Assembly (NCBI RefSeq): GCF_000317595.1 | Contig: NZ_AEJC01000078.1 | Span: 1-40,430, forward strand | Length of the DNA: 40,430 nt | Source: Streptomyces ipomoeae 91-03 | GTDB taxonomy: Bacteria > Actinomycetota > Actinomycetes > Streptomycetales > Streptomycetaceae | Direction: 5' to 3' | Shown: positions 15,998 through 24,961 of the stretch, piece by piece | How positions within the stretch are numbered: the first letter of the stretch is position 1 | Layout of the letters: every line of letters starts with the position of its first letter | The notes under the pieces: model-generated | Database searches by the model: none | What the model was told of the DNA's origin: nothing | What the model saw: only the letters and a program-made list of their open reading frames with translations | Position numbers and translations under genes: made by a program

Positions 15998-16600
15998 TCA
16001 GTGGCTGTGCCCTGTTGCGCCGTGGTCCTCGGCCTCCTGGGACGGGGTAGTCGCCGTGGGTTCCTGGCTCGGACGTGCACTCGGCGGCGTCTCATGGGAT
16101 GTGCCCCCGGAGGAGCCTGTTTCGTGGTCGTGTCCGTCCGCCCCGCCCGTGTCCGGCTCCGCTTCTGTTGCAGGCTGGTCGCCGTGGCTGTGGCCACGGC
16201 CGTCGCCGCCCGGCTGTGCGGCCATCTCCTGGGCGATGCCCTTCAGCCCGAGGAAGGCGACTACCGCCGTAACCGCCACCAGGATCCCGGCCGGACCGAG
16301 GATGCCGCGCCACCTCGTGGGCTGGTGGCGCAGCACGTAGGCGACGAAGGAGAGTGCGAGGCCGAAGGGGAGGAGCATCGCCGCGCGTTCGGGGAAGTCC
16401 TCGAAGTGCTGCAGCCCGCCGCTGAGCATGCCGATGCCGAACGACAGCGCGAGGGAGGCCACCACGACACCGCAGACCTTCGGGGCGCTGGGGCGGCTGC
16501 GGGTGAGGACAAACTCGTTGAGCACGGTGGCGCAGAGGAAGACAGCGGCGCCTATGACGGCGATGAGGGTGTAGCGGGTGGGATCGAGCGGGTGGTGCAC
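15998..16600 (-). CDS. Membrane protein with His-rich cytoplasmic or outer tail
   Basis: At least 200 residues with hydrophobic segments near 9-31, 42-59, 73-90 and 99-118, then a polar tail of some 80 residues rich in His, Asp and Glu (GRGHSHGDQ, GGADGHDHETG, EDHGATGHSH). The tail resembles metal-sensing or metal-buffering regions. The family is unknown to me. The start is odd. In-frame sequence upstream of GTG 16600 encodes another helix (LLGDYLGYAATFVGAGLISG), yet no ATG, GTG or TTG precedes it in frame for a long way. Either the gene has lost its start or a frameshift separates it from its true N-terminus, or initiation is at 16600 and the helix is coincidental. The setting among copper genes suggests a metal-related role. 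Confidence 0.7.
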   Translation of the reverse strand: MHHPLDPTRYTLIAVIGAAVFLCATVLNEFVLTRSRPSAPKVCGVVVASLALSFGIGMLSGGLQHFEDFPERAAMLLPFGLALSFVAYVLRHQPTRWRGILGPAGILVAVTAVVAFLGLKGIAQEMAAQPGGDGRGHSHGDQPATEAEPDTGGADGHDHETGSSGGTSHETPPSARPSQEPTATTPSQEAEDHGATGHSH

Positions 16601-16679
16601 GATGGCGCCGCTGATCAGCCCGGCTCCGACGAAGGTCGCGGCATAACCCAGATAGTCGCCGAGCAGTGGGGTGCGCTTG

Positions 16680-17003
16680 GGCGCCCGGCGCCGCCCGCGT
16701 CGGCCGCCGGTTCTGTTCGCGGGCTCGCGTTCCGCGCGGCGCGGCGTGGGCTCAGCGCGATCTCGATCGGACAGGTGCGTGCCTTCAGGCGTTGCCAGGC
16801 GGGAGGGGGTACGTGGTGCGGGACGCGTAGGGCGGTGCCGACAGTGAGCGGGAGTCGGAGAGGTGGTGCTGGGACACGGGAAGTGACACCTTTCGGCACG
16901 GGCCGGCGGCAGCGCGATACGCCTGTACCGACGTACGGCGCAGAGGGCGCGGGCGGCGGCCCGGAGAACACGGACGGGAGAGAGCGGTCGGGCTGTCCCC
17001 TCT
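16680..17003. other. Gap between His-tailed membrane gene and DUF6153 gene
   Basis: About 320 bases with no gene I can support. A Ser/Pro-rich minus-strand frame ending at the TGA near 16790 starts with GTG but is not convincing. A short AT-rich patch, CTCTTTAAATCC, lies near 17000 just after the DUF6153 stop and could be part of a terminator or promoter. Confidence 0.4.
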
Positions 17004-17435
17004 TTAAATCCGCAGGACTCCCAGCGCGTGGGGTGAGGTGTGCGCGCGGCAGCTGAGCAGCCCGTCGGCGGGCGGCGCCGCGTGCGTGGCGGTCGTGGTC
17101 CCGGCCGCGAGCTGAGCCGTCGTTACCGGCCACGGCCCGGTGGGTACAGAGGCCCAGCAGTCGGCCTCGGGCAGGGAGTCCGCGTCCGCGGTGGCAAGGG
17201 CGGTCGTGCGGTGCGAGGCTTCGCCGGACGTGTCCGTCTCGTGCGCGTGATGCCCGCTGAAGGATTCCTGGTACGCCGTGGCCAGATCGAGATGGTGGGC
17301 GGTCATGTGTCCGGTGACGCCGTCATGGGCGTCGGCGTGGGCGAGCGTGTGAACGACGCCGAGGCCGATGAGGAGCAGGCCGAGCATCAGCAGGCGCGCC
17401 AGGAGAACCCTGGTCGCTCCGGCTGTCCTCGTCAC
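17004..17435 (-). CDS. DUF6153-type His-rich protein (second copy)
   Basis: A 143-residue protein starting at GTG 17435 (AAGGG about 8 bases upstream). The hydrophobic segment LLARLLMLGLLLIGLGVVHTL near residues 11-31 is followed by His-rich sequence (HADAHDGVTGHMTAHH, SGHHAHETD), isolated Cys residues in DCWAS and LSCRAH, and the C-terminus HALGVLRI. It has the same plan and the same LRI ending as the protein at 11543-11971, so the two are paralogues. The likely location is the outer face of the membrane. Its neighbours are two metal-linked membrane proteins. Function is unknown; extracytoplasmic copper binding is a reasonable inference from the His clusters. Confidence 0.75.
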   Translation of the reverse strand: MTRTAGATRVLLARLLMLGLLLIGLGVVHTLAHADAHDGVTGHMTAHHLDLATAYQESFSGHHAHETDTSGEASHRTTALATADADSLPEADCWASVPTGPWPVTTAQLAAGTTTATHAAPPADGLLSCRAHTSPHALGVLRI

Positions 17436-17614
17436 GTCGTCGCCCTTCGTCCGCGCCCCTGGGCGGCGTGCTCGTCCTCGTGCTGGTGGCATGAGCGTAC
17501 CCATGGCCCGTCGGCGTCGGTCCCCCGGTCCGACGATCAGCGGGACGCACGGGGTGCTGTCGAGCCGAAACTCCGATGTGCGGGGAGGTGTCCAGGGTCT
17601 CGCCGCTGTGTCCT

Positions 17615-20158
17615 TCAGCGCGTCGGCCCACCGCCCTCCCTGGCGTCGGCGGCGCCGATCGGTGGTTCGGCGGGCGAGGGCACAGTGTGTGGCAGCCGGA
17701 GGCGTTTGAGTGCGAGGGCGTTGACGGCGACGATGATGCTGGAGCCGGACATGGACAGGGCGGCGATCTCCGGGCGGAGCACCAGGCCGGAGGCGGGCTC
17801 GAAGACGCCTGCGGCGATCGGCAGGGCGATGGTGTTGTAGCCGATGGCCCATCCGAGGTTCTGCCGCATCTTGCGGAGGGTGCCGCGGCCGATGCGCAGG
17901 GCGGTGGGCACGTCGAGGGGGTCGGAGCGCATCAGGACGAGGTCGGCGGTCTCGATGGCGACGTCCGTGCCGGCGCCGATGGCGATGCCGAGGTCGGCCT
18001 GGGCCAGTGCCGGGGCGTCGTTGACGCCGTCACCGACCATGGCGACCTTGAGGCCGCCGCGCTGCAGCTCGGCGACCTTGGCCGCCTTGTCGCCCGGGAG
18101 GACCTCGGCGATGATGGTGTCGATGCCGAGGCGTCCGGCGATCCGCCGGGCGGTGGCCTCGTTGTCGCCGGTGAGCATGACGACCTCGACGCCGAGGGCG
18201 TGCAGTTCGGTCACGGCCTCTTGTGCGGTTTCCCGGGGTGCGTCGGCGATGCCGATCAGTCCGGCTGCCTGTCCGTCGATGGCAGCGATGACGACGGTGC
18301 GGCCGGTGTCGGCCAGTTCCTCGCGGCGGCCGGCCAGTGGACCGAGGGCGACGCCTTCGCGGATCGCCAGCCGGCGGTTGCCGACCGCGACCCGGTGGCC
18401 GTCGACGACGGCGGTCGCGCCGTGGCCGGGGACGTTCTCGAAGTGCCGGGCGCTCGCGGGGTCCACTGCACGGGCGTCGGCGTGGCGTACGACGGCTTCG
18501 GCCAGCGGGTGCTCGGAGTCGCGCTCCACCGCCGCGACCAGCCGCAGCAGCTCTGCCTCGTCGGTTCCGGGGGCGGTGACCACGTCGGTGACTTCCGGTT
18601 CGCCCTTGGTCAGGGTGCCGGTCTTGTCCATGACGACGACCTGGATGCCGGCGGACGCCTCCAGGGCGACGGCGTTCTTGAACAGCACGCCGCGCTTCGC
18701 CCCGAGGCCGGTGCCCACCATGATGGCCGTCGGGGTCGCAAGTCCCAGGGCGTCCGGGCAGGTGATGACCACGACGGTGATGGCGAACAGCATCGCGGCG
18801 CCCAGCGAGCGGTCCGTGGCCAGCAGCCAGACCGCCAAGGTGACGGCGCCGCCGATCAGGGCGACGAAAACCAACCAGAACGCCGCCCGGTCCGCCAGCC
18901 GCTGCCCCGGCGCCTTGGAGTTCTGAGCCTCCTGGACCAGCTTGACGATCTGCGCCAGGGCGGTGTCGGCACCGACCTTGGTGGCGCGCACCCGCAGCGT
19001 GCCGTTGGCGTTTATGGTCGCGCCCACCACCTGCGTGCCGGGTGCCTTGTGCACCGGCAGGCTCTCGCCGGTGACCATCGACTCGTCGACCTCGCTCTCG
19101 CCCTCTTCCACAACTCCGTCGACAGCGATCTTGGCTCCGGGGCGGACCAGCAGCAGGTCGCCGACCACGACCTCAGCGGTCGGCATCCCGACCGGCACCC
19201 CACCACGTACGACCAGGGCCCTGGGCGGAGCGAGATCCAAAAGCGTACGGATGGCGTCGTTGGCGCCGCCGCGGGCGCGCATCTCGAACCAGTGGCCGAG
19301 CAGGACGAACGAAGCCAGCACGGTGGCCGCTTCGTAGAAGACGTCGCCGCCGCCGGTGAGCGTGATGATCAGGGAGTACAGCCAGCCGGAGCCGACGGCG
19401 ACCGCGACCAGCACCATCATGTCCAGGGTGCGGGCGCGCAGGGCCCGAACAGCGCCGTCGAAGAAGATCGTGCACGAGTAGAAGATCACCGGCATGCTCA
19501 GCAGGAGCGCCCACACGTCCTGGCGCAGACCGAAGGGCACCGGCGCATCGAGGCCGAAGACGTCCTCGCCGATCGGTGACCAGATGACGATGGGGATGGA
19601 GAACAGCAGCGCCACGAGGAAGCGGTTGCGCATGTCGGCCACCATGGCGTCCATCGACATCTCGCCGTGGCCACCGTGGCCCATCACCTCGTGCGGCGAG
19701 GGCATCTGCTCGGGTGCGGCCGGAGCCCTGGCCGGTTCCCCGTGCGCGGCTCGTGCCGGCTCTGCGGGTTCAGGCAGGACGGCCGCTCTCGCGGCCCGGC
19801 CCTCGTGCCCCGCTTGCTCGCCCGCCACCTCCCCCACGGGCGGATCGGGTTCGGCCATCGGGTCGCAGACATGGGAGGGCACCACCTGGCCGGCGCAGTG
19901 GTAGCCGCACTCGGTCACCCAGCGGCGCAGCTCGGCCAGCGACGTACGCCGAGGATCGAAGACCACCGTCGCCGACTGCGCGATCGGATTGACCTCGACC
20001 TGCAGTACACCGGGACGACGCCCCAGCGCGGCGGCGACGGTACTCTGCTGCGACGCCCACGCAAGGCCGCGCACATCCAGCACCGCGGTGCTGCGCTCCT
20101 TGCGCGGGCCCGACGGGTCATGCCTTTGGTGACCGTGGTCGTCTGCGGGGTGAGACAC
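17615..20158 (-). CDS. P1B-type heavy-metal ATPase with CPD motif
   Basis: An 847-residue metal-exporting ATPase. I prefer GTG 20158, which has GGAGG 7 bases upstream; the ATG at 20164 lies only 1 base from that site. An N-terminal HMA-like fold (about residues 25-95) lacks the CxxC metal pair. A His/Met-rich linker ([17 protein letters not shown]) follows. Eight membrane helices are expected. The transport motif is [14 protein letters not shown] at about 467-469 in place of CPC. The phosphorylation motif DKTGTLTKG, the TGES actuator loop, HP in SEHPLAEA and [14 protein letters not shown] are all intact, so it should hydrolyse ATP. The open frame continues upstream of the start into a separate decayed membrane gene. 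Copper or silver is the likely cargo from context; the CPD variant makes that uncertain. Confidence 0.92.
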   Translation of the reverse strand: MSHPADDHGHQRHDPSGPRKERSTAVLDVRGLAWASQQSTVAAALGRRPGVLQVEVNPIAQSATVVFDPRRTSLAELRRWVTECGYHCAGQVVPSHVCDPMAEPDPPVGEVAGEQAGHEGRAARAAVLPEPAEPARAAHGEPARAPAAPEQMPSPHEVMGHGGHGEMSMDAMVADMRNRFLVALLFSIPIVIWSPIGEDVFGLDAPVPFGLRQDVWALLLSMPVIFYSCTIFFDGAVRALRARTLDMMVLVAVAVGSGWLYSLIITLTGGGDVFYEAATVLASFVLLGHWFEMRARGGANDAIRTLLDLAPPRALVVRGGVPVGMPTAEVVVGDLLLVRPGAKIAVDGVVEEGESEVDESMVTGESLPVHKAPGTQVVGATINANGTLRVRATKVGADTALAQIVKLVQEAQNSKAPGQRLADRAAFWLVFVALIGGAVTLAVWLLATDRSLGAAMLFAITVVVITCPDALGLATPTAIMVGTGLGAKRGVLFKNAVALEASAGIQVVVMDKTGTLTKGEPEVTDVVTAPGTDEAELLRLVAAVERDSEHPLAEAVVRHADARAVDPASARHFENVPGHGATAVVDGHRVAVGNRRLAIREGVALGPLAGRREELADTGRTVVIAAIDGQAAGLIGIADAPRETAQEAVTELHALGVEVVMLTGDNEATARRIAGRLGIDTIIAEVLPGDKAAKVAELQRGGLKVAMVGDGVNDAPALAQADLGIAIGAGTDVAIETADLVLMRSDPLDVPTALRIGRGTLRKMRQNLGWAIGYNTIALPIAAGVFEPASGLVLRPEIAALSMSGSSIIVAVNALALKRLRLPHTVPSPAEPPIGAADAREGGGPTR

Positions 20159-20168
20159 GGTCATCCCT

Positions 20169-20438
20169 CCTTCGGCGCTCGTTTCCACCGCGCTGCCCCT
20201 CTGGGCGCTGGGGCGCAACCACCGGAGAAGCCGGGGCGAACCGGCGAGCACCGCCCAGATCCGCGCCGCCCGGACAGCAGAAGTGACCAGCACCAAGGCG
20301 CCGACCGAGACGAGCAACCCCGTCGCCGGACCATGGGCGGCGTGCAGCCGCCCCGGTCCGGTCCACACCGCTGCGAGTACGACGGTGGTGGTGAGCGTCC
20401 AGAACCAGTGTCGCGCGCCGTACTTCAGCAGCGGTCAT
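20169..20438 (-). pseudogene. Small membrane protein gene, frameshifted near its start
   Basis: ATG 20438 overlaps the upstream stop in a TGATG junction, but after four codons the protein-like sequence moves to another frame: [20 protein letters not shown] and then [20 protein letters not shown], about 85 residues with two membrane helices. That frame has no start codon of its own and runs without a stop into the P1B ATPase. I read it as a small two-TM gene with a shift around 20430 and a lost stop. Alternatively it is an N-terminal extension of the ATPase, beginning at GTG 20368. Family not recognised. Confidence 0.5.
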
Positions 20439-20616
20439 CAGTGCCCCTTCGGATTGGCGGTCCAGACCTGGATCGTGGTTCGCGGCAAGCGCCAGCAGCA
20501 AGGCGGCCATACCGAGGGAGAGCCTGCGCTCGCGCCACCTCCGTTTTCGGGCTGCGGTCCAGGAACGGCACAAGGAAGATCGGTCCGAAGACGCCCGCGA
20601 CGATGTACGCGAGGCG
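20438..20616 (-). pseudogene. Decayed membrane (cytochrome b-like?) gene, 3' end
   Basis: Three consecutive frames each carry part of one protein: AYIVAGVFGPIFLVPFLDR, then WRERRLSLGMAALLLALAA, then TTIQVWTANPKGH with a stop that overlaps the next ATG. Joined, they read as a membrane helix, an FLDR-basic loop, a second helix and a short tail, like the C-terminal part of quinol-oxidising cytochrome b subunits. At least two frameshifts and loss of everything upstream make it a pseudogene. The cytochrome b assignment is tentative. Confidence 0.5.
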
Positions 20617-20671
20617 ACGACGGAGGCGGCGGCCCCGCGCACACAGTCGCAGGGTGGGACCCCGTTCGGGG

Positions 20672-21073
20672 TCAGGTCACGATGAGGGTGCCTTTCATGT
20701 TCGGGTGGAGGGTGCAGAGATAGGAGTAGCTGCCCGGCGTGGACGGAGCGGTGAACGTGGTGGTCACTCCGCCTGTGATGTTGCCGGTGTCGAAGACCTT
20801 GTCCTGGGCGGCGGTCACAGTGTGCGCGTCAGAGTCCCGGTTCACGACGGTGACCTTCGCTCCGTTGCGCACCCGCAGGTTCGTCGGGCTGAAGGTGAAG
20901 TCCTCGATCACAATTCTTGTCCCGCCGGGGTTCGCGCTGGTCGCGGCGGATGAGGCGCTGGTGGTGGCGGGGGCGGTGCTGTCGCCGTTCGAGCAACCGA
21001 CCAGGGAGAGCAGGGCGCAGGCGCTTCCCATGGCGAGTGCGATGCGGCCCCGGTGTGGAGAGGTGAGTGACAT
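20672..21073 (-). CDS. Cupredoxin (plastocyanin-like) lipoprotein
   Basis: A 133-residue exported blue-copper-type protein. The signal peptide ends in the lipobox LSLVGCSN (Cys 27), followed by a Ser/Thr/Ala linker. The cupredoxin domain covers about 52-133. All four type-1 copper ligands are visible: His 84 in DAHTVTA, then Cys 120, His 123 and Met 126 in LCTLHPNMKG. The beta strands IEDFTFSPTNLRVRNGAKVTVVN and the C-terminal GTLIVT are standard. It would sit on the outer membrane face and carry electrons or buffer copper. The ATG at 21073 is the first that leaves a proper signal peptide; the ribosome site is weak (AAAGG). It lies upstream of the decayed membrane genes and the P1B ATPase, in the same direction. 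Confidence 0.92.
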   Translation of the reverse strand: MSLTSPHRGRIALAMGSACALLSLVGCSNGDSTAPATTSASSAATSANPGGTRIVIEDFTFSPTNLRVRNGAKVTVVNRDSDAHTVTAAQDKVFDTGNITGGVTTTFTAPSTPGSYSYLCTLHPNMKGTLIVT

Positions 21074-21238
21074 GCGGGGCGGGCCTTTCGAAACGAGGTT
21101 GCCGTCGGCTTGGCGCAGCCGGAGGAGGGCTGGCGTACCCAGCTTCGGCGTGCTTGGGGGCACCCGCCACGGTGATACCGCCAACCGCCTCGCCGGTTCA
21201 TCTGAAGGACGTCGCGAGGCCGCCGTCGGTGTGGGGTG

Positions 21239-22732
21239 TCAGCGGGGCGTGATGGCGGTGCGGCGGAACATGACGGCCGCTGCGGTCGTGAGGGCGGCCA
21301 GCCAGGCGAGGGCGATCAGCAGGGGGCCGGTTTCGTCGAAGGTGGGGGTGAGGGCGGCGTCGATCAGGACGCGGCCGGCGCCGTAGCCGGGCAGGGCGTG
21401 GGCCCAGCCGGGCGGGGCTGGGCGGAGCATGGGGCTCTGCTCGATGCCGACGTCGATGAAGGGCAGCAGGAAGGCGATGAGTACGCCGCCGACCCGGCCC
21501 AAGAGCGGACCGAGCAGGACGCCGACGAGGGCGTAGGTGAGCGCGATCAGGACGCTGGCGGCGATATACAGGTCCCATCGGCGAGCGTCGAAGACGGTGG
21601 TGGTGACGGCGAGGGACGCGGCGGTAGCCAGCAGCGCGCCGAGAGCGATGACGGCCAAGCGGGAGGCGAGCAGTGTCAGGGGGCGAAAGCCCGCGAGGGC
21701 CAGGCGCCGGTCGCCGGAACGGGCGTCCAGGACAGTGAACAGCCCGGCCAGTGTGGCCAGGGAGGCGATGGCGATCGGGGCCATGGTGCCGCCGTGGATG
21801 TCGGGCAGCCACGCCTTCTGAGAGATGGTGCGGCCGCCTTCGCGCACGGTCAGGGTGGTGGACTCCTCGGGGGTGGTGGCCACCGCGAGTAGGACGAAGA
21901 CGACGGGTACGGCGATGAGCAGCGCCCACAGCACCCGGTTGCGGGCCGCTTCCCGCAGCCCCATGCGCACGCCTGCGGACAGCTGGTCGGCCGCTGATCC
22001 GGGCCGGGTGCGATGGCGGGGCCGGGCGGTGCGGCTGGCGGCAGTGATCACCGTCCAGCTGACCACCATGGCCGCTGCCGCCCAGGTCAGGGCCCAGCCG
22101 AGATCGCCGATGCGTCCGCTGTGCCGGGAGGGCAGGTCCACCATCCACAGGGTCACGAAATGGGTCGGCAGCGCCCGGGTCACCGGCCTGTCGGCCGCGC
22201 CGAGCACGGGTCCGAAGAACACGTCCAGGATCCATACGAACAGCACCAGTACGGTGCCGTTGACCGGGTTGGTGACCAGGGTGCCGATCAGCGCCCCGAG
22301 CGCGAGGTAGATCACCGCGTACATCAGTGTCCCGGCCAGCGCCCGCCCCGGATCGTCACCGATACCGGTCCGCGCCGTCAGGGCCAGCAGGGCCGTCGCT
22401 GTGGCGATCAGTGCCAGGGTCAGGCCGGTGGTCATGCGGGCTGCCACCAGGCGGGCGGGGGCGAGCCCGGCCAGGACCAGGCGGCGGTCGGCGGCGTGGG
22501 CGGCGCGGATCTGGAAGTACATGGCGATCGCGGCGATGAATCCCGCGGCCCATCCGGCCGTGGCGGTCTGCACGGACGGCCCGCCGGGGCCGCCGAGCAG
22601 TTCGGCCGTGTCCGCCAGCGGGCGGGCGGCCACGACGACGAACACCACTGGCACCAGGATGAGCACCAGCAGGTTCACCGGGGTGCGGGCGGCCTCTGCC
22701 AGGAAACGGCGCGTGCACAACAGGGTCGTCAT
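21239..22732 (-). CDS. ABC transporter permease (two half-permeases fused)
   Basis: A 497-residue membrane protein beginning at ATG 22732, which overlaps the ATPase stop in an ATGA junction. The sequence contains two similar halves. Each has an N-terminal helix (LVLILVPVVFVVVAARPL; VLWALLIAVPVVFVLLAVA), a lipid-facing loop, and the repeated phrase ADRRLVLAGLAPARLVAARM / GDRRLALAGFRPLTLLASRL about 250 residues apart. This internal duplication resembles ABC-2 exporter permeases fused head to tail. With one ATPase encoded next to it, the exporter could be a complete two-protein system. The substrate is unknown. Because it follows the psp genes closely, a role in membrane lipid or drug export during envelope stress is plausible. 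Confidence 0.85.
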   Translation of the reverse strand: MTTLLCTRRFLAEAARTPVNLLVLILVPVVFVVVAARPLADTAELLGGPGGPSVQTATAGWAAGFIAAIAMYFQIRAAHAADRRLVLAGLAPARLVAARMTTGLTLALIATATALLALTARTGIGDDPGRALAGTLMYAVIYLALGALIGTLVTNPVNGTVLVLFVWILDVFFGPVLGAADRPVTRALPTHFVTLWMVDLPSRHSGRIGDLGWALTWAAAAMVVSWTVITAASRTARPRHRTRPGSAADQLSAGVRMGLREAARNRVLWALLIAVPVVFVLLAVATTPEESTTLTVREGGRTISQKAWLPDIHGGTMAPIAIASLATLAGLFTVLDARSGDRRLALAGFRPLTLLASRLAVIALGALLATAASLAVTTTVFDARRWDLYIAASVLIALTYALVGVLLGPLLGRVGGVLIAFLLPFIDVGIEQSPMLRPAPPGWAHALPGYGAGRVLIDAALTPTFDETGPLLIALAWLAALTTAAAVMFRRTAITPR

Positions 22733-23406
22733 CGCGGCACGGCCCGTCCGTCCCGCAGTTCGATGATGCGGTCGAAGCGTTCTTCGTCGGTGACGAAGTG
22801 ACTGATGATCAGCACGGAGCGTCCCGCCTGGCGGCGTTCGCCGACGAGCTCCCAGAATTTCAGGTAGGTGTCGAAGTCGAAGCCGGCGTAGGGCTCGTCC
22901 AGCAGCAGTACCTCGGGGTCGGCCAGCAGCGCCAGGCCCAGGTTCAGCTTGGACAGGGTCCCGCCGGAGAGGCGGTCGGCGCGGGTGGCGGCGTAGCGTT
23001 CGAAGCCCAGGAAGGTGTAGATGTCCCGGCGTGAGTGCCGCTCCGCATCTGGGGGCAGACCGTAGGCGCGGCCGAACAGTTCGAAGTGTTCGTCGCAGGT
23101 GAGGCGTTCGTAGACGACCGGCTCCTGCGGGCAGTAGCCCAGCCGCCCGCTGCGGGTCACCGTGCCGGCGTCGGCGGTCAGGGCCCCGACCAGGATCTTC
23201 ATCAGGGTGCTTTTGCCGGAGCCGTTCTCCCCGACCAGGCCGACCACCTCGCCAGGGGCGAGCGCCAGGTCGGCGCCGTGCAGCACCCGCACGCGTCGCT
23301 GGGCGGGCCACAGACCGCGCCGGTAGGACTTCTCTATCCCGGCCGCCGCCAGCACCGACCGCTCGCCAGGTGGCCCGTCGTCACGACGGGCGCCCACTGC
23401 TGCCAC
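22729..23406 (-). CDS. ABC transporter ATP-binding protein
   Basis: A 225-residue cytoplasmic ATPase. Walker A is GENGSGKST, the signature is LSGGTLSKLNLGLAL, Walker B is VLLLDEPYAGFD and the switch His is in LIISHFV. The Q-loop is in YCPQEPV. The GTG at 23406 has GGGGAGG 6 bases upstream and marks the start; the longer in-frame extension overlaps pspAB as a shadow. It follows pspAB by 38 bases and overlaps the permease, so it probably ends the psp operon. Similar ATPases energise ABC-2 exporters. Confidence 0.92.
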   Translation of the reverse strand: MAAVGARRDDGPPGERSVLAAAGIEKSYRRGLWPAQRRVRVLHGADLALAPGEVVGLVGENGSGKSTLMKILVGALTADAGTVTRSGRLGYCPQEPVVYERLTCDEHFELFGRAYGLPPDAERHSRRDIYTFLGFERYAATRADRLSGGTLSKLNLGLALLADPEVLLLDEPYAGFDFDTYLKFWELVGERRQAGRSVLIISHFVTDEERFDRIIELRDGRAVPR

Positions 23407-23444
23407 GTTCCACCTCCCCGGCTTCGGATGACGTCGCCGCCCCT

Positions 23445-24023
23445 TCACAGGCCGGGGGCACCCCACAGCGGGAACCAGCGGCTCAGGTCCTGTTCGATGC
23501 GCAGGTCGTCCTTGACCACTGCCTTGACCTGGAGTTCCAGCGGGTTGTCGCGTTTCTGGCCGGGCAGCGGAGCGAAGGGGTAGAAGGTGCCGCGCTTGTA
23601 GAGGTAGACCAGCGCCAGGGGGCGCAGCTCGGCGTCGCGGAAGGAGACCAGGGAGCAGAGGAGTTGGGGTCCGAAGCCGCTGTCCTGCAGGGCGGTGTTC
23701 ACCGCGTGCAGATCGCTCACCAGGGCGGGCAGGCTGTCGGGATCGCGGCGGGAGAGCAGCCATGAGTACCCGTAGTCGTCACGGCTGAACTCCACGGGTG
23801 CGCCCGCTCGTTCGGAGTCGGCGTCCAGCAGGGCCTGTACCTCCTGCTGGACTTGGGCGAACGCCCCGCCCTCGATGGAGGCGAAGCACACCGCGCCCGC
23901 ACCTGTCGGGGTGAAGCCGACGGCGGCCTGGAGCGTGATCGCCGCGGAGGGCAGGCCGAAGAGCTGGTCCAGGTCGGGCTTGACCGGCCTGGACCGGCCG
24001 AGCAGGGAATCCAGGAAACCCAC
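23445..24023 (-). CDS. PspA-associated protein PspAB
   Basis: A 192-residue soluble protein. Landmarks are MGFLDSLLGRSRPVKPDLDQLF at the N-terminus (first codon GTG), the middle block DDYGYSWLLSRRDP, and a C-terminus rich in charged residues ending in WFPLWGAPGL. These match the family named PspAB, found with pspA and htpX in actinobacteria and archaea. Its molecular role is not established. The GTG at 24023 has AAGGAG about 11 bases upstream and follows the htpX stop by 17 bases. Membership in the psp operon is the main clue to function: response to membrane damage. Confidence 0.88.
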   Translation of the reverse strand: MGFLDSLLGRSRPVKPDLDQLFGLPSAAITLQAAVGFTPTGAGAVCFASIEGGAFAQVQQEVQALLDADSERAGAPVEFSRDDYGYSWLLSRRDPDSLPALVSDLHAVNTALQDSGFGPQLLCSLVSFRDAELRPLALVYLYKRGTFYPFAPLPGQKRDNPLELQVKAVVKDDLRIEQDLSRWFPLWGAPGL

Positions 24024-24040
24024 GGGGTCTCAGCTCCTTC

Positions 24041-24955
24041 TCATGGCGTCCGGCTGCCCGGCTCGCCCAGCTCGGCGGAGATCTCCGCGAGGGCTTCGAG
24101 GCGGCGTTCCAGGCTGGGGTGGGTGGAGAACAGGTTGGCCACGACCGTGCCGGGGCCGAGGGCAGGGGTGAAGAAGAACGCGTTGAACGCCTGGGCGGTG
24201 CGCAGGTCCTGGGTGGGGATACGGGCGATGTCGCCGCTGACCTTGGTGAGAGCCGAGGCCAGAACGGAGGGCTTCGCGGTCAGCATGGCCGCGGCGCGGT
24301 CGGCGGCGAGTTCGCGGTAGCGCGACAGCGCCCGGATGAGAAGGAAACTGAGCGCGTAGACGAGGGCGGAGACCGCCATGACGAGGGCGAGCAGCGCCGC
24401 GGTGTTCTGGTCGCGCCGACCCCCGCCGAACAGCTGGGAGTAGAAGGCGAAGCGGACGATGAGCCCCGCGAGCACGCCCAGGAACGAGGCGATGGTGATC
24501 ACCGCCACGTCGCGGTGCGCGACATGGGAGAGCTCGTGGGCGAGGACGCCTTCGAGCTCCTCGGTCGTCAGGCGGCGCTCCAGCCCTGTGGTGACGCACA
24601 CGACGGCGTGGTCGGCGTTGCGGCCGGTGGCGAACGCGTTCGGCAGGTCCATCTCGGAGATGGCCACCCGGGGTTTGGGCATGTCCGCGGCGGCGCACAG
24701 CCGGTCGATGACGCCGTGCAGTTGGGGCTGCTCCTCAGATGTGACGAGGCGGCCGTGCATCGCGTAGAGGGCGATCCGGTCCGAGTACCAGTACTGCGCG
24801 GCCAGCAGTCCGGCGGCGATGACGACCACCAGGACTGTGGACTTGAGCAGCACAATCAGCGCGGCAATGAAAGCCACGTACACCAGCCCGAGCAGGAACA
24901 TGGTGACTGCCATGCGGGCGGTCAGCTGCCGGTCGGGCTCGAAGCGGCTGCGCAT
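24041..24955 (-). CDS. htpX: Zinc metalloprotease HtpX
   Basis: A 304-residue M48 membrane protease that degrades damaged membrane proteins. Two N-terminal helices (about 14-50) are followed by the zinc motif HELSHVAH (HExxH) near residue 140, a second pair of helices, and the third ligand region ELAADRAAAML. The C-terminal half ends in STHPSLERRLEALAEI, typical of HtpX. The ATG at 24955 has GAGGGG upstream, 6 bases after the pspAA stop. It shares the psp operon, where it would act as the quality-control protease. Confidence 0.95.
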   Translation of the reverse strand: MRSRFEPDRQLTARMAVTMFLLGLVYVAFIAALIVLLKSTVLVVVIAAGLLAAQYWYSDRIALYAMHGRLVTSEEQPQLHGVIDRLCAAADMPKPRVAISEMDLPNAFATGRNADHAVVCVTTGLERRLTTEELEGVLAHELSHVAHRDVAVITIASFLGVLAGLIVRFAFYSQLFGGGRRDQNTAALLALVMAVSALVYALSFLLIRALSRYRELAADRAAAMLTAKPSVLASALTKVSGDIARIPTQDLRTAQAFNAFFFTPALGPGTVVANLFSTHPSLERRLEALAEISAELGEPGSRTP

Positions 24956-24961
24956 CGCCCC

